From assembly GCA_039000515.1 (NCBI GenBank), contig JBCFYV010001001.1:16843666-16907665 (forward strand): 64,000 nucleotides of DNA, read 5' to 3'. The DNA comes from Timema cristinae. Its lineage: Eukaryota > Arthropoda > Insecta > Phasmatodea > Timematidae. Position numbers and translations under genes: made by a program. Below are positions 24,033 to 33,489 of this stretch, piece after piece. Under the pieces are notes generated by a model, which did not search any database, was not told where the DNA came from, and saw only the letters and a list, made by a program, of their open reading frames with translations. The first letter of the stretch is position 1. Every line of letters starts with the position of its first letter.

Positions 24033-25802
24033 TGTACCGTCTTTCACCCTCATCTATTTAAAACAAATGGAGCGTGCAGGAGAGCAGAAGAGATACAAGA
24101 AAATAATGTTGACAAGTTTATTAGTTATATCAAAAATAACAAACATAGTACAATGTCAAAGTATAGCTAAATAGCTGAAAATATTCATAATAGGAATTTA
24201 CTCTATTAAAGATATGACCCAGAGAGTACAAAGTTAAATTTAGAGTTAAAGTTCAGTTCAGGGTCCACTCAAGAGATCCGACCCGTGGATACCTGGTTAC
24301 AAGTTCATTGGTGAGGTTCGCCTATAATGTCAATATTTCGAGATACTAATTTGTAAAGTCCTCGTACTAACCCTAGCAGCCTAAGCACATACATGCTATA
24401 CATTTACCTCTCCACTCATTATCAATATGAAGTTAAGCCCTAACTGGCTATAGGTAACAATTCAGCATGATAGCCCAAAATAAAGTTAACTCTATTAGAC
24501 CGCAAGGCCGTCACTTTCTTTACCTTACATAACTGAGCTAAACTACATATAAACATGATTAAATTTCTTGAGCTGAAGCTTTAGTTACATTTTATCAAAC
24601 CCTAAACTAGTAAACTTATATCACTATACGTTACTAAGTTCAAATACCTATACATACAACTATGGTTAAACCTCATATGTTGTTATTTTAATAACCTTAA
24701 CATCTGCTCGCCAGTATATCATAGACTTATAACTCAAGTCTAACCCACTATACAATTTTAGGACCAATTCTATTAATGTTTCGGCTAGAAGAATCCTGTG
24801 AGGCACATCAACAATACATGGTGTCTGAGAGACGACAATCCTACTCATTTAATATTTACATAAAGAACCTGATAATTTAAATTTAAATACAGAGCCATGC
24901 TCTCAGCCTAAAAATCAGAGATACAACCAAATTCCAAGTTAACGCCAGATACGCCAAAATGGCTGTCCCCATTATTTAACTCCAATGATTGCTCTCAATA
25001 ACAATTTCAGTCTAACCTGCGCTAACATAACGCCACCAAAACATGTTTACGCCTAACACATAAAGCATAATAAAGTACCAAAGTTTAGTTTCATATAAAG
25101 ATTAATTTACACCCCGGTTGAATGCACCCAAGTATGACCGATTAAGGTAAGAGTGAAGATAGCACTTAAGGTGCACCAAAAGGATCTAAGTAAATTTTGA
25201 CAAGCCGTGGATACGCCACTTAAATCCCATTAGTCATGAACTAAGTTAAAATCTCTCGAAGTTAAGCCTAAACGGTAAATTTAGAAAACAGTTCCCCCCC
25301 ATAATAATGCCAAAAGGAATTTCAAAGAATTAGTAATCCCAGAAGAGACGTCGGAGAACACCCTCACCTTAATGAGCCTGTGGTATAGTTAGTAGAGATT
25401 AGAAGCATACAGTCCTTTTTATACGATTTGTGAGCGCCGATTCTGACCTCAGAGAGGGGGAAATGAGGGAAGGAATAAATGAACGAAAGGAAACGAGCAG
25501 CGCTCAGGTGGGAGAAAATGGCAGCTCTGGGGTTTTAAAGATAGCGCTGATAGCATTTAATTTTAGGAACACCGGAAACAGCTCAAGTCAAGTTCGATGA
25601 TTTCTTCTTGGTGGGCGGGGCCTTAATCACAGTCGAAGTGAAGAGAGCGGCCCCACTTTCAGTGTCCGTTGGGTTTTCTCGAGTGCGTGCGTGTCCAAGG
25701 CGAGTGGAAAGTGGGCCCGTTCAACAGGGAATCGGTGAGTTTAGACCCATATTACTTGGCGTTGAATTGGTTGAGCTCGTACTCGTTTGTAAGATCGTTA
25801 CA
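24033..25802 (-). repeat. 3' LTR of the Ty3/gypsy element
   Basis: 1770 bp, starting TGTACCG and ending TTACA on the plus strand. It differs from the other LTR by one C missing in AACTTATATC (near 24615) and one extra G in the run near 25455. An AATAAA signal (reversed TTTATT, 24117-24122) lies near the 3' side and could serve polyadenylation. Confidence 0.95.
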
Positions 25803-25805
25803 ATA

Positions 25806-25819
25806 CCCCCCCCTCAAGG
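25806..25819 (-). promoter_or_regulatory. Polypurine tract
   Basis: On the minus strand CCTTGAGGGGGGGG lies three bases from the 3' LTR edge. This is the expected place and composition for the plus-strand DNA primer of an LTR retroelement. Confidence 0.75.
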
Positions 25820-26603
25820 AGAGGAGACCTCGAGAGGAACGACCAGGAGGCGCCATCCCAGTCGTGATGAGTCTATACGTTCTGGTAGGGGAGGGGGCGA
25901 CGAGCCCTCTCTAGAGATTTCCAATCATCAGTCCAGCCGGTTGGCTGTCGATTCCCACTGGAACTGGTCGCAACCACCAGTTCACTCTTGGAATGCTTTA
26001 TTGACGCTCATCTGGCTTGCTGCACGACACTCATTCCACCCAATTTCCAGATGGCCACAGCGGTCGTCCCCAGCTTCTTCACATGACTTGGGTAGTCCAT
26101 CCCGCCCACACCACATCTTCTTCCTTATGTTCCGCGTCGACACGGCGCTCGGTTCCCAGAGCCGGGGGGAAGGGGAGGTGGGAATAAGGAGACCTCTCTG
26201 AGAACAAAAGCATTACAAGTAGAACATACACCACATAGAGTTCACACCTATTCTTGCATGTCGCCGTACAGTTCGTGCCCGATCGGGTTCACTCAACCCG
26301 TGAGTCTTTAGGCCTCAATGGTCCATATGGGTCACACATGAGACAGGTGATGTCCCAAAAAAGAGTATCTCTTGGAGTGTCTTTCAATGGGTCGACGCAC
26401 AAACGCACTCTGGCAACTCCCAAGCGTCACAGTTTAATAAAGTACTACAATACCTAACACTTCCTTACATGCTAATAGCGAGAAGGGGCCCCCCTCTTGG
26501 TTACTAAGTGAACATTTAAAACATACGACGAATAAAGTGCCCTGGTAGACAATATCTAATAAAACATAACTTGACACACGACACAGGACAGGGCACTGAC
26601 TAA
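25820..26603 (-). other. Untranslated stretch between pol and the 3' LTR
   Basis: I find no minus-strand reading frame, transmembrane segment or envelope-like feature. A 197-codon frame on the opposite strand (25608-26201) runs from the LTR into this stretch, but it has no motif. Confidence 0.5.
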
Positions 26604-27187
26604 CTATGCCACGGGTTTTAAATGGCTAACATGTGCTCGCCGAGACAGAGATGGATCCGCCACTTCATTCAGAAGCACGGAGACGGGGGTTAGAAACTTG
26701 TCTATCAGCCATGGCCCATTCCACTTATAAGACAGCTTAGCCGACGACTTGTCTGCAGCTGAGCTCTGGGGAAGCACTTACAGACGACAGTGTCGCCTAC
26801 TTTAAAGGGGACAGGGACTCGTCCTCGGTTGTAAGCCGAGGCGACCTTCCGTTGCGACTTCTGGAGGTTAACAAACGCTAACTCACACTTTTCCTCAAAC
26901 GTACGGTGAGTGGCTTCCGACAAAAGCGGATCCACATCCCAGATGGCCAGGAGGGGATGGTTGAGGTCTCTGTTGAGGAAGATAGAAGCCGGGGTAGCCC
27001 GTACCGACTCGTGAAAGGCCGAATTGAAGGCGAGGTTTAAGAAGTCCAGGTGTTGGTCCCAATGGGATTGGTCAAGGTGGTGAAATATGGTCAGGGCTAT
27101 GTTCAAGTTGCGGTTAAACCGCTCTACATGGTTGGGAGATGGGTTGTAAGGGCTAGTTGTCACATGCCTGATCCCCCATAAAAACAC
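26604..27187 (-). pseudogene. pol: Integrase, C-terminal half (pol continuation, frameshifted)
   Basis: This carries the third catalytic residue of the integrase core (E in NHVERFNR, residue 22 of the stretch) and the C-terminal domain (VGDTVVCK). The open frame stops at 26705. One base lost in a CCCC run near 26767 explains this: in the neighbouring frame the typical GPY/F module continues (LSYKWNGPWLIDKF, then AHVSHLKPV) to a stop at 26604-26606. The first break, near 27180, separates it from the upstream RNase H/integrase part and lies between the second D and the E of the active site. I infer a formerly continuous protein. A GTG is the nominal first codon here, not a true start. Confidence 0.85.
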
Positions 27188-28254
27188 ATATCTGCAAAAG
27201 CCTTGGCCCTAAAGCATGGCCCATTGTCACTCACAATTATTCTAGGGGCGCCTAACATCGCCCAAATACGCCTCGACAAAGCGTTCACGGTGGTTGTAGC
27301 CTTCATATTTCTAAGCGGTATTAATATAACAAACTTTGAGAAGGCATCCATGGCAATCAAGATCGCGGTGTTGCCTAGGGAAGTGCGGGACAAAGGCCCG
27401 ACATAATCTACGAAGACCTTTTCCCAAGGCCTTGTCGCGATGTCGGCTGAGTGAAGACCGATCTTCGAGTTTTGGGCCGGCTTAGCTTTCTGGCACGACT
27501 CACACTTTCGTACCCAACATCTGACATCCTTAGGCAAATTGGGCCAGAAGAACTCTTTCGACACCTTTCGCTCAGTCTTAAGTATCCCACAATGACCTCC
27601 AAACGCTGAATCATGAAAGTACCTCATAAGCATGGGCCTGAGTTTCTCCGGGACGTAATATCTGGTCCTACCTCTAACTTTGACTACCAGGAGGCCTTTA
27701 CGAACAGAGTAATTACCTACTACCTCACCTGCACCCAGCCTCTCCACTACCTGTTTGCTAAAGTTGTCTTGGGACTGATGGTCACTGATCGAAATAAAGG
27801 ACTCGGGTATGGTGTGGATAACGCAAAGGGGTTCGGCATCCGGATGTTTCCCAATGGGCTCAAGATCTTCAGACATGCGGGACAACGCATCTGCCACAAC
27901 GTTCAACTTCCCGGCAATGTGGTGGGTGGTAAAGTCGAACCTGGAAAGTCTCCACACCCAACGCCCTATTTTCCCAAGTTGCTTGGGGTGATTCCACATC
28001 CAAGACAACGCAACATTATCAGTGAATAGGTCAAATTTCCTGAGCTCCAAATAATCAGAAAATTTCTCAATCCCAAATACGCACCCGAGACATTCCTTTT
28101 CGTATGTGCTATATTTCCTTTCCGCCGTATTCAACGTTCTACTTGCAAAAGCAACCGGCCTATCGCCCTCAGGGGTGAGCTGGGAAAGAACGGCACCAAG
28201 CGCTACCGAAGACGCGTCCACGTGCAACCGAAATGGGAGGGAGAAGTCCGGCAT
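27160..28254 (-). CDS. pol: Pol segment: RNase H and integrase N-terminal part
   Basis: RNase H comes first: LHVDASSVALGAVLSQ (D13), TYEKECLG (E53), LFTDN (D79) and VADALSR (D122) supply the D-E-D-D residues that cut the RNA of RNA/DNA hybrids. The integrase zinc domain follows, with H214, H221, C251 and C254 (YFHDSAFGGH ... CESCQ). Then comes the catalytic core with D283 (VFVDYVGPL) and D343 (IIVSDNGP). The frame ends after FADMCF because of a one-base loss in a T run near 27180. It is not an independent gene: the apparent start overlaps the RT frame, and both belong to one polyprotein made from gag-pol RNA in virus-like particles. Confidence 0.9.
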   Translation of the reverse strand: MPDFSLPFRLHVDASSVALGAVLSQLTPEGDRPVAFASRTLNTAERKYSTYEKECLGCVFGIEKFSDYLELRKFDLFTDNVALSWMWNHPKQLGKIGRWVWRLSRFDFTTHHIAGKLNVVADALSRMSEDLEPIGKHPDAEPLCVIHTIPESFISISDHQSQDNFSKQVVERLGAGEVVGNYSVRKGLLVVKVRGRTRYYVPEKLRPMLMRYFHDSAFGGHCGILKTERKVSKEFFWPNLPKDVRCWVRKCESCQKAKPAQNSKIGLHSADIATRPWEKVFVDYVGPLSRTSLGNTAILIAMDAFSKFVILIPLRNMKATTTVNALSRRIWAMLGAPRIIVSDNGPCFRAKAFADMCFYGGSGM

Positions 28255-29714
28255 ACGCAGAACCAGGGGGACACTAAGTGTCGCTTGAGAGAGAGAAAGG
28301 CCTCACTTTGTTCTGTTCCCCACACAAAACTTGCCCCTTTTTTCTTAAGTGAGTTTAATGGACTGGCGATCTCGGAAAACATGGGTATGAACCTGGCATA
28401 GTATGCGCACATACCTAAAAAGCGTAGAACGCCTTTCAAGTTTTTTGGGGCCGGGAAGTCAAGGATCGGTTTTACGCGTCCAGGATCCACGAGAAGGTTC
28501 CCTTCCGAGATTATGTAGCCTAGATAAGGGATAGACCGCTTAGCCCACGTAACCTTCTCCGGGTTGACGGTAAGACCAGCTGAGCGCAAGCGGCGCAGAA
28601 CAGTCTCCACATGGAGTAGATGTTCCTCGAGAGAGTTACTGTAAACGCATATGTCATCTAGGTAATTGAACACAAACTTAAATTTCAGATCGGCCAGAAT
28701 ATGATCTAATACCCTATTTAATGCTTGCCCCCCGCAACTAATACCCAGGGGCACCCGGTTAAATTCGTAGACCTGCCATGGGGTAACGAAAGCTGTGAAC
28801 TTCTTGGAAGGCTCCGAGAGCGCGCATTGCAAAAAACTCGCATTGAGATCAATTAAACTATAGAATTTGGCCTTGCCAAGATGCTGGAACGCCGACTCGA
28901 TGCTAGGCATCGGGTAGGGGTCGAATACGATTTTCTTATTAACCTTTCTATAGTCAACGATGAGGCGGTATCCATTACTCTTGCGGGGGATGATGAAAGC
29001 AGGACTGGCATACGGAGATTTGGATGGGCGAATAACCCCTCTCCTTTCGAGGTCGAAGACTACTTCCCTGAAAATTTCCATCTTGGGCGGGGCACAGGAA
29101 TAAGGACCTGAGCGTACAGGGATGTCGTCCTGAGCAACAATATCATATGGTAAGATATCACACTTCCCCCATCGCTCAGTAATGACGTCAGGAAACTGAC
29201 TAACAACGTCATGTATAGCTTCAGCATCACTATCTATGGAGTAGAGACCCAAAGGGGGTTTACCACCCACAAAGGGGATAAGTTCCCCAGGCGCAAAACC
29301 AAATGACACTCCTCCCTCACCTAGATTTAATCTAGCCCTGGTCTCAAATAGGAAATCATTACCTAGGATAATATCAAAAGGAAGATCGGCCACAACATAC
29401 AAACAGCGTCTCCATGAAAACCGCCCAATCTTAACCGGAAGGTTAAGCTTGCAAGAAACCCATAAACACTGTCCATTGGCTACGGCGTATGCTTTAGGCA
29501 CTATGCGCTCATACAAGACATTAACTTTATTCTTAACAATATCAAGAAATTTGTTGCAAACAAAAGAATGACTGGCCCCGGTATCGAAGAGTCCCACACA
29601 CTCTACGGGTCCAATAGAAATAGCAACACACGGGCTCTGAACACGTGGCTTACTACACGCGGGCGCGACCGTGCCACGACCCTGGCCGCGCCTCAGGAGT
29701 TTCCCCCCACGCAC
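28203..29714 (-). CDS. pol: Pol segment: aspartic protease and reverse transcriptase
   Basis: The protease active site is FDTGASHSF (D44), with the second conserved strand DIILGNDFL (114-122). The reverse transcriptase shows the motifs SPAFIIPRKSNGYRLIVDYRKVN in parts (237-259), SLIDLNASF (D289), TAFVTPW, VPLGISCGGQALNR and the catalytic NYLDDICVY (351-354). The thumb/connection part FLGMCAYYARFIP comes after these. The frame has no proper ATG: it is entered by -1 slippage from gag, with which it overlaps by about 22 bases. Downstream it is cut near 28270, where a CCCCC run appears one base short; the next frame carries straight on into RNase H. Confidence 0.93.
   Translation of the reverse strand: MRGGKLLRRGQGRGTVAPACSKPRVQSPCVAISIGPVECVGLFDTGASHSFVCNKFLDIVKNKVNVLYERIVPKAYAVANGQCLWVSCKLNLPVKIGRFSWRRCLYVVADLPFDIILGNDFLFETRARLNLGEGGVSFGFAPGELIPFVGGKPPLGLYSIDSDAEAIHDVVSQFPDVITERWGKCDILPYDIVAQDDIPVRSGPYSCAPPKMEIFREVVFDLERRGVIRPSKSPYASPAFIIPRKSNGYRLIVDYRKVNKKIVFDPYPMPSIESAFQHLGKAKFYSLIDLNASFLQCALSEPSKKFTAFVTPWQVYEFNRVPLGISCGGQALNRVLDHILADLKFKFVFNYLDDICVYSNSLEEHLLHVETVLRRLRSAGLTVNPEKVTWAKRSIPYLGYIISEGNLLVDPGRVKPILDFPAPKNLKGVLRFLGMCAYYARFIPMFSEIASPLNSLKKKGASFVWGTEQSEAFLSLKRHLVSPWFCVCRTSPSHFGCTWTRLR
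29662..29705 (-). promoter_or_regulatory. Programmed -1 ribosomal frameshift signal (gag-pol)
   Basis: The heptamer G GGA AAC (29699-29705) is in the gag frame, two codons before the gag stop (29693-29695). Six bases later comes a GC-rich hairpin: GGCGCG (29692-29687) pairs with CGCGCC (29667-29662), and GCCA (29686-29683) pairs with TGGC (29676-29673). The pol frame is -1 relative to gag. Heptamer, spacer and stem fit the established pattern for retroviral -1 frameshifting. Confidence 0.85.
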
Positions 29715-30748
29715 TGCCTACGGACATGTCCTAACCTATTACACCGGTAGCACCTGACTCTAGACAAATCACGGGGCGCGCGGTCCCCTCGATTCCCACC
29801 CACGTGGTTATCCCCAGTAGTAGGTATATTATTCCTAGCGGGCAGGGCGCGTTCAAATGGCAACGTAGTACAAGCTACCCCGGGACTCAAACCCGTTCGC
29901 TCGCGACTCTTCACGGCTGGCGAATGCGTGTCCAAGTATTCCTTTTCAGCGAGAAGAGTACCCTCAATGACTGACGCCAGCGAGTAAAGATCCTGTATAG
30001 AAGTAGGTTTCCCCGAAAAGACAAAATGGCGCCTGGTCAAAGGCGAGACATTTTCAAGAATGATATCGACGAGCTCTAATTCCTCTAAGTCAGCATTGAG
30101 CACACGAGCCGCTTCAGTTATAGAAAGAACGAAGTTTCTAAAGGATTCATGGGGGGACTGGAACCGGTGAACCACTTCTCTACATAGCTTCTGTTTCGTC
30201 CTCCCGGGCAACAATGCGCCCAAGACCAAATCAATCACCCCTCTCAACGATAGATTGGCTTGGATACCTTGAGAGAATAGCTCTGTGAGGAACCCCGATG
30301 TTTTCGTGAGACACAAGGTTAGAAACTGTGTTTCACTAACAAGTTTAAGACACGAAGCCCTATTTACCTCTACTAGAAATCTAAACAAGTCGGTGTGGTT
30401 CTGCCCATCACATATGGGAATGCGACCCAAAATTTCGATGAGAACCTTGCTCTGGCATTTGAGATACCCTACAGGCATGGACGGGGTGGTGAGAGGGAGA
30501 GCAACAGGTTTTTCACTCGCATCCTCAGCCATATCACGACCGGCCGAAGCCTCCCCAACCTCACTCAACAGTTCAGAGAGAAGAGACCTCAACTCACCCA
30601 CCGTAGCGCTGGGTGGAACCGGGACCTCCCTGGACGCGAGCTCAGACAGCAGCTGGTCGCGGCTAAGCTTGTATATCTCAGTTTTCCTCATACCAGCTGA
30701 AGTCTTGGTATCGGGCTTCAGTGGTGGAGCCATGGCCTCGGACAGCAT
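29693..30748 (-). CDS. gag: Gag (capsid/nucleocapsid) polyprotein of the Ty3/gypsy element
   Basis: From the first in-frame ATG (30748-30746, protein MLSEAMAPPL) it is 351 residues. A second ATG at 30733 is equally possible, and the open frame extends a little further up only through a TTG. The N-terminus (LSRDQLLSELASREVPVPPS ... LRSLLSELL) resembles a SAP-like helix pair, an impression only. The middle should be capsid. The end has a single CCHC zinc knuckle, CYRCNRLGHVRRQC, which binds RNA in the nucleocapsid. Translation normally stops at 29693-29695; a fraction should slip into pol. Confidence 0.92.
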   Translation of the reverse strand: MLSEAMAPPLKPDTKTSAGMRKTEIYKLSRDQLLSELASREVPVPPSATVGELRSLLSELLSEVGEASAGRDMAEDASEKPVALPLTTPSMPVGYLKCQSKVLIEILGRIPICDGQNHTDLFRFLVEVNRASCLKLVSETQFLTLCLTKTSGFLTELFSQGIQANLSLRGVIDLVLGALLPGRTKQKLCREVVHRFQSPHESFRNFVLSITEAARVLNADLEELELVDIILENVSPLTRRHFVFSGKPTSIQDLYSLASVIEGTLLAEKEYLDTHSPAVKSRERTGLSPGVACTTLPFERALPARNNIPTTGDNHVGGNRGDRAPRDLSRVRCYRCNRLGHVRRQCVGGNS

Positions 30749-30875
30749 GAAAGAAAATAGACAAGCATGAGTAAACAATGATAAACAAAGTGCGGTTATA
30801 CCGCAGACACCTCAGATCTCCCCTAGAGATAAAACATGGAGCTGCGAACCACACAACCTGAACTTTGTAACCACG

Positions 30876-30886
30876 CTCTGCTACCA
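30876..30886 (-). promoter_or_regulatory. Primer binding site, initiator tRNA-Met type
   Basis: On the minus strand TGGTAGCAGAG is complementary to the 3' end of metazoan initiator tRNA-Met (CTCTGCTACCA). It begins nine bases downstream of the 5' LTR rather than directly at it. The match continues with gaps (GTGGTT). Confidence 0.75.
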
Positions 30887-30895
30887 CTTTTCTCT

Positions 30896-32665
30896 TGTAC
30901 CGTCTTTCACCCTCATCTATTTAAAACAAATGGAGCGTGCAGGAGAGCAGAAGAGATACAAGAAAATAATGTTGACAAGTTTATTAGTTATATCAAAAAT
31001 AACAAACATAGTACAATGTCAAAGTATAGCTAAATAGCTGAAAATATTCATAATAGGAATTTACTCTATTAAAGATATGACCCAGAGAGTACAAAGTTAA
31101 ATTTAGAGTTAAAGTTCAGTTCAGGGTCCACTCAAGAGATCCGACCCGTGGATACCTGGTTACAAGTTCATTGGTGAGGTTCGCCTATAATGTCAATATT
31201 TCGAGATACTAATTTGTAAAGTCCTCGTACTAACCCTAGCAGCCTAAGCACATACATGCTATACATTTACCTCTCCACTCATTATCAATATGAAGTTAAG
31301 CCCTAACTGGCTATAGGTAACAATTCAGCATGATAGCCCAAAATAAAGTTAACTCTATTAGACCGCAAGGCCGTCACTTTCTTTACCTTACATAACTGAG
31401 CTAAACTACATATAAACATGATTAAATTTCTTGAGCTGAAGCTTTAGTTACATTTTATCAAACCCTAAACTAGTAAACCTTATATCACTATACGTTACTA
31501 AGTTCAAATACCTATACATACAACTATGGTTAAACCTCATATGTTGTTATTTTAATAACCTTAACATCTGCTCGCCAGTATATCATAGACTTATAACTCA
31601 AGTCTAACCCACTATACAATTTTAGGACCAATTCTATTAATGTTTCGGCTAGAAGAATCCTGTGAGGCACATCAACAATACATGGTGTCTGAGAGACGAC
31701 AATCCTACTCATTTAATATTTACATAAAGAACCTGATAATTTAAATTTAAATACAGAGCCATGCTCTCAGCCTAAAAATCAGAGATACAACCAAATTCCA
31801 AGTTAACGCCAGATACGCCAAAATGGCTGTCCCCATTATTTAACTCCAATGATTGCTCTCAATAACAATTTCAGTCTAACCTGCGCTAACATAACGCCAC
31901 CAAAACATGTTTACGCCTAACACATAAAGCATAATAAAGTACCAAAGTTTAGTTTCATATAAAGATTAATTTACACCCCGGTTGAATGCACCCAAGTATG
32001 ACCGATTAAGGTAAGAGTGAAGATAGCACTTAAGGTGCACCAAAAGGATCTAAGTAAATTTTGACAAGCCGTGGATACGCCACTTAAATCCCATTAGTCA
32101 TGAACTAAGTTAAAATCTCTCGAAGTTAAGCCTAAACGGTAAATTTAGAAAACAGTTCCCCCCCATAATAATGCCAAAAGGAATTTCAAAGAATTAGTAA
32201 TCCCAGAAGAGACGTCGGAGAACACCCTCACCTTAATGAGCCTGTGGTATAGTTAGTAGAGATTAGAAGCATACAGTCCTTTTTATACGATTTGTGAGCG
32301 CCGATTCTGACCTCAGAGAGGGGAAATGAGGGAAGGAATAAATGAACGAAAGGAAACGAGCAGCGCTCAGGTGGGAGAAAATGGCAGCTCTGGGGTTTTA
32401 AAGATAGCGCTGATAGCATTTAATTTTAGGAACACCGGAAACAGCTCAAGTCAAGTTCGATGATTTCTTCTTGGTGGGCGGGGCCTTAATCACAGTCGAA
32501 GTGAAGAGAGCGGCCCCACTTTCAGTGTCCGTTGGGTTTTCTCGAGTGCGTGCGTGTCCAAGGCGAGTGGAAAGTGGGCCCGTTCAACAGGGAATCGGTG
32601 AGTTTAGACCCATATTACTTGGCGTTGAATTGGTTGAGCTCGTACTCGTTTGTAAGATCGTTACA
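30896..32665 (-). repeat. 5' LTR of the Ty3/gypsy element
   Basis: 1770 bp with the same termini as the copy at 24033-25802. It drives transcription in the minus direction. If the TATA box at 32280-32287 is used, U3 is about 400 bp and the RNA leader within the LTR is well over 1 kb. Confidence 0.95.
32280..32287 (-). promoter_or_regulatory. Candidate TATA box of the 5' LTR
   Basis: GTATAAAAAGG on the minus strand lies about 380 bp inside the U3 end. Downstream, AAGGTGAGGG (about 32224-32234) resembles a splice donor, but nothing shows it is used. Confidence 0.5.
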
Positions 32666-32913
32666 GGATGATCGTTACCTTCTCGCCGCACATACATAAC
32701 GCGTTGGTAAACACATGACAATTCCTACACCGATCACAATCAAACCAAAAATCGAAGGCACCACTCGACAACTCGAGTTGAGTTTATTTTATATCGCTCC
32801 TTGTCATCTTGATACATATTTGCTTGTGTCAATAATTGATTTCAAAAACGTGTTATGGAATCCTCAATTTTCTCACTCGCGACATTTATCTAAGAGTTTA
32901 TTACATCGATACC

Positions 32914-33250
32914 GGCCCCGTGGTGTAGTGGTCAGTGCACTTGACTGCTAACCCAGAGGTCCTGGTTAGATTCCTGCTGGTACCATGGGTAATTTTCCCG
33001 AAAGCGAAACTACTCCAACGGTCACGCGGGTTTGGTTGATTAGGCAAGTTGGGTTTAAGTGTTTCCACTGGTTTCACACCCTCATACTCACTATCATATT
33101 CGCCTTATCTCATTGGAACATGTAAAGAGCCTTCATGGAAAGGATGTACGATTAGTACATTCAGGTGTCCCCTAGGCGACGGTACTCTACATTAGTACTG
33201 GCTAATCTTTCCACAAACTGGGCTACAAACGATGTAGCCCAGACGCGTAA
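32914..33250 (+). mobile_element. SINE-4 copy
   Basis: The head CCCCGTGGTGTAGTGGTCAG, the mutated B-box GGTTAGATTCC, and the body ending in GATGTAGCCC match 1224-1563 over their whole length. It lies 250 bp outside the retrotransposon. Confidence 0.7.
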
Positions 33251-33315
33251 TATTATACCAGGCGTTCATTTAAAAACTTTCCACCAAAATATCTCGAAAA
33301 CAATATATTCCATTA

Positions 33316-33488
33316 CTATTAGCACCGCGTCTTACTACCCGTTCGGGTTATACGCACTTACGCTAATGTGTAATGGTAGGGTGATTGTGAGATGAAATGA
33401 AGGACCTACAGTTTAACGTGGGATCCGAACTACGGTAGAGGCCTGGCATTCCCCACATTCACAAGATGTCTTGTCAGAGGTGAAGGAA
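33316..33488 (-). mobile_element. SINE-1, 5'-truncated
   Basis: Tail and body are present from CACCGCGTCTTACTACCCG to CTTGTCAGAGGTGAAGGA. The tRNA-like head is absent. Confidence 0.75.
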
Positions 33489-33489
33489 A

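Larger units (their letters stand above)
24033..32665 (-). mobile_element. Ty3/gypsy LTR retrotransposon, nearly complete
   Basis: An 8633-bp element read on the minus strand. Its order is 5' LTR (30896-32665), primer site, gag, -1 frameshift signal, protease, reverse transcriptase, RNase H, integrase with GPY/F-type end, a ~0.8-kb untranslated stretch, a polypurine tract and the 3' LTR (24033-25802). The order RT-RNase H-integrase places it in Ty3/gypsy (Metaviridae) rather than copia. The ends are TG...CA, and the 4-bp target duplication GGAT lies at 24029-24032 and 32666-32669. Between the two LTRs I find by eye only two single-base length differences, which suggests a recent insertion. 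There is no env-like frame. Pol is interrupted by three single-base losses in homopolymers, so the copy as written could not make a full polyprotein. Confidence 0.93.

Noticed and set aside
24666..24848. 60-codon minus frame present in both LTRs (also 31530-31712)
   Set aside because: It is duplicated only because the LTRs are duplicated; no start context or motif supports it.
25608..26201. 197-codon frame on the plus strand across the 3' LTR edge
   Set aside because: It runs antisense through LTR, polypurine tract and untranslated DNA, has no motif, and the matching frame at the other LTR is short.
25820..26603. An envelope gene downstream of pol
   Set aside because: No minus-strand frame, signal peptide or membrane segment is visible.
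26705..28275. Further programmed frameshifts inside pol
   Set aside because: None of the three sites has a slippery heptamer in the right frame, and they fall in the middle of domains, which no known element does.
30285..30770. 161-codon frame opposite gag (and other plus-strand frames within 27203-29111)
   Set aside because: Shadows of the gag-pol coding strand.
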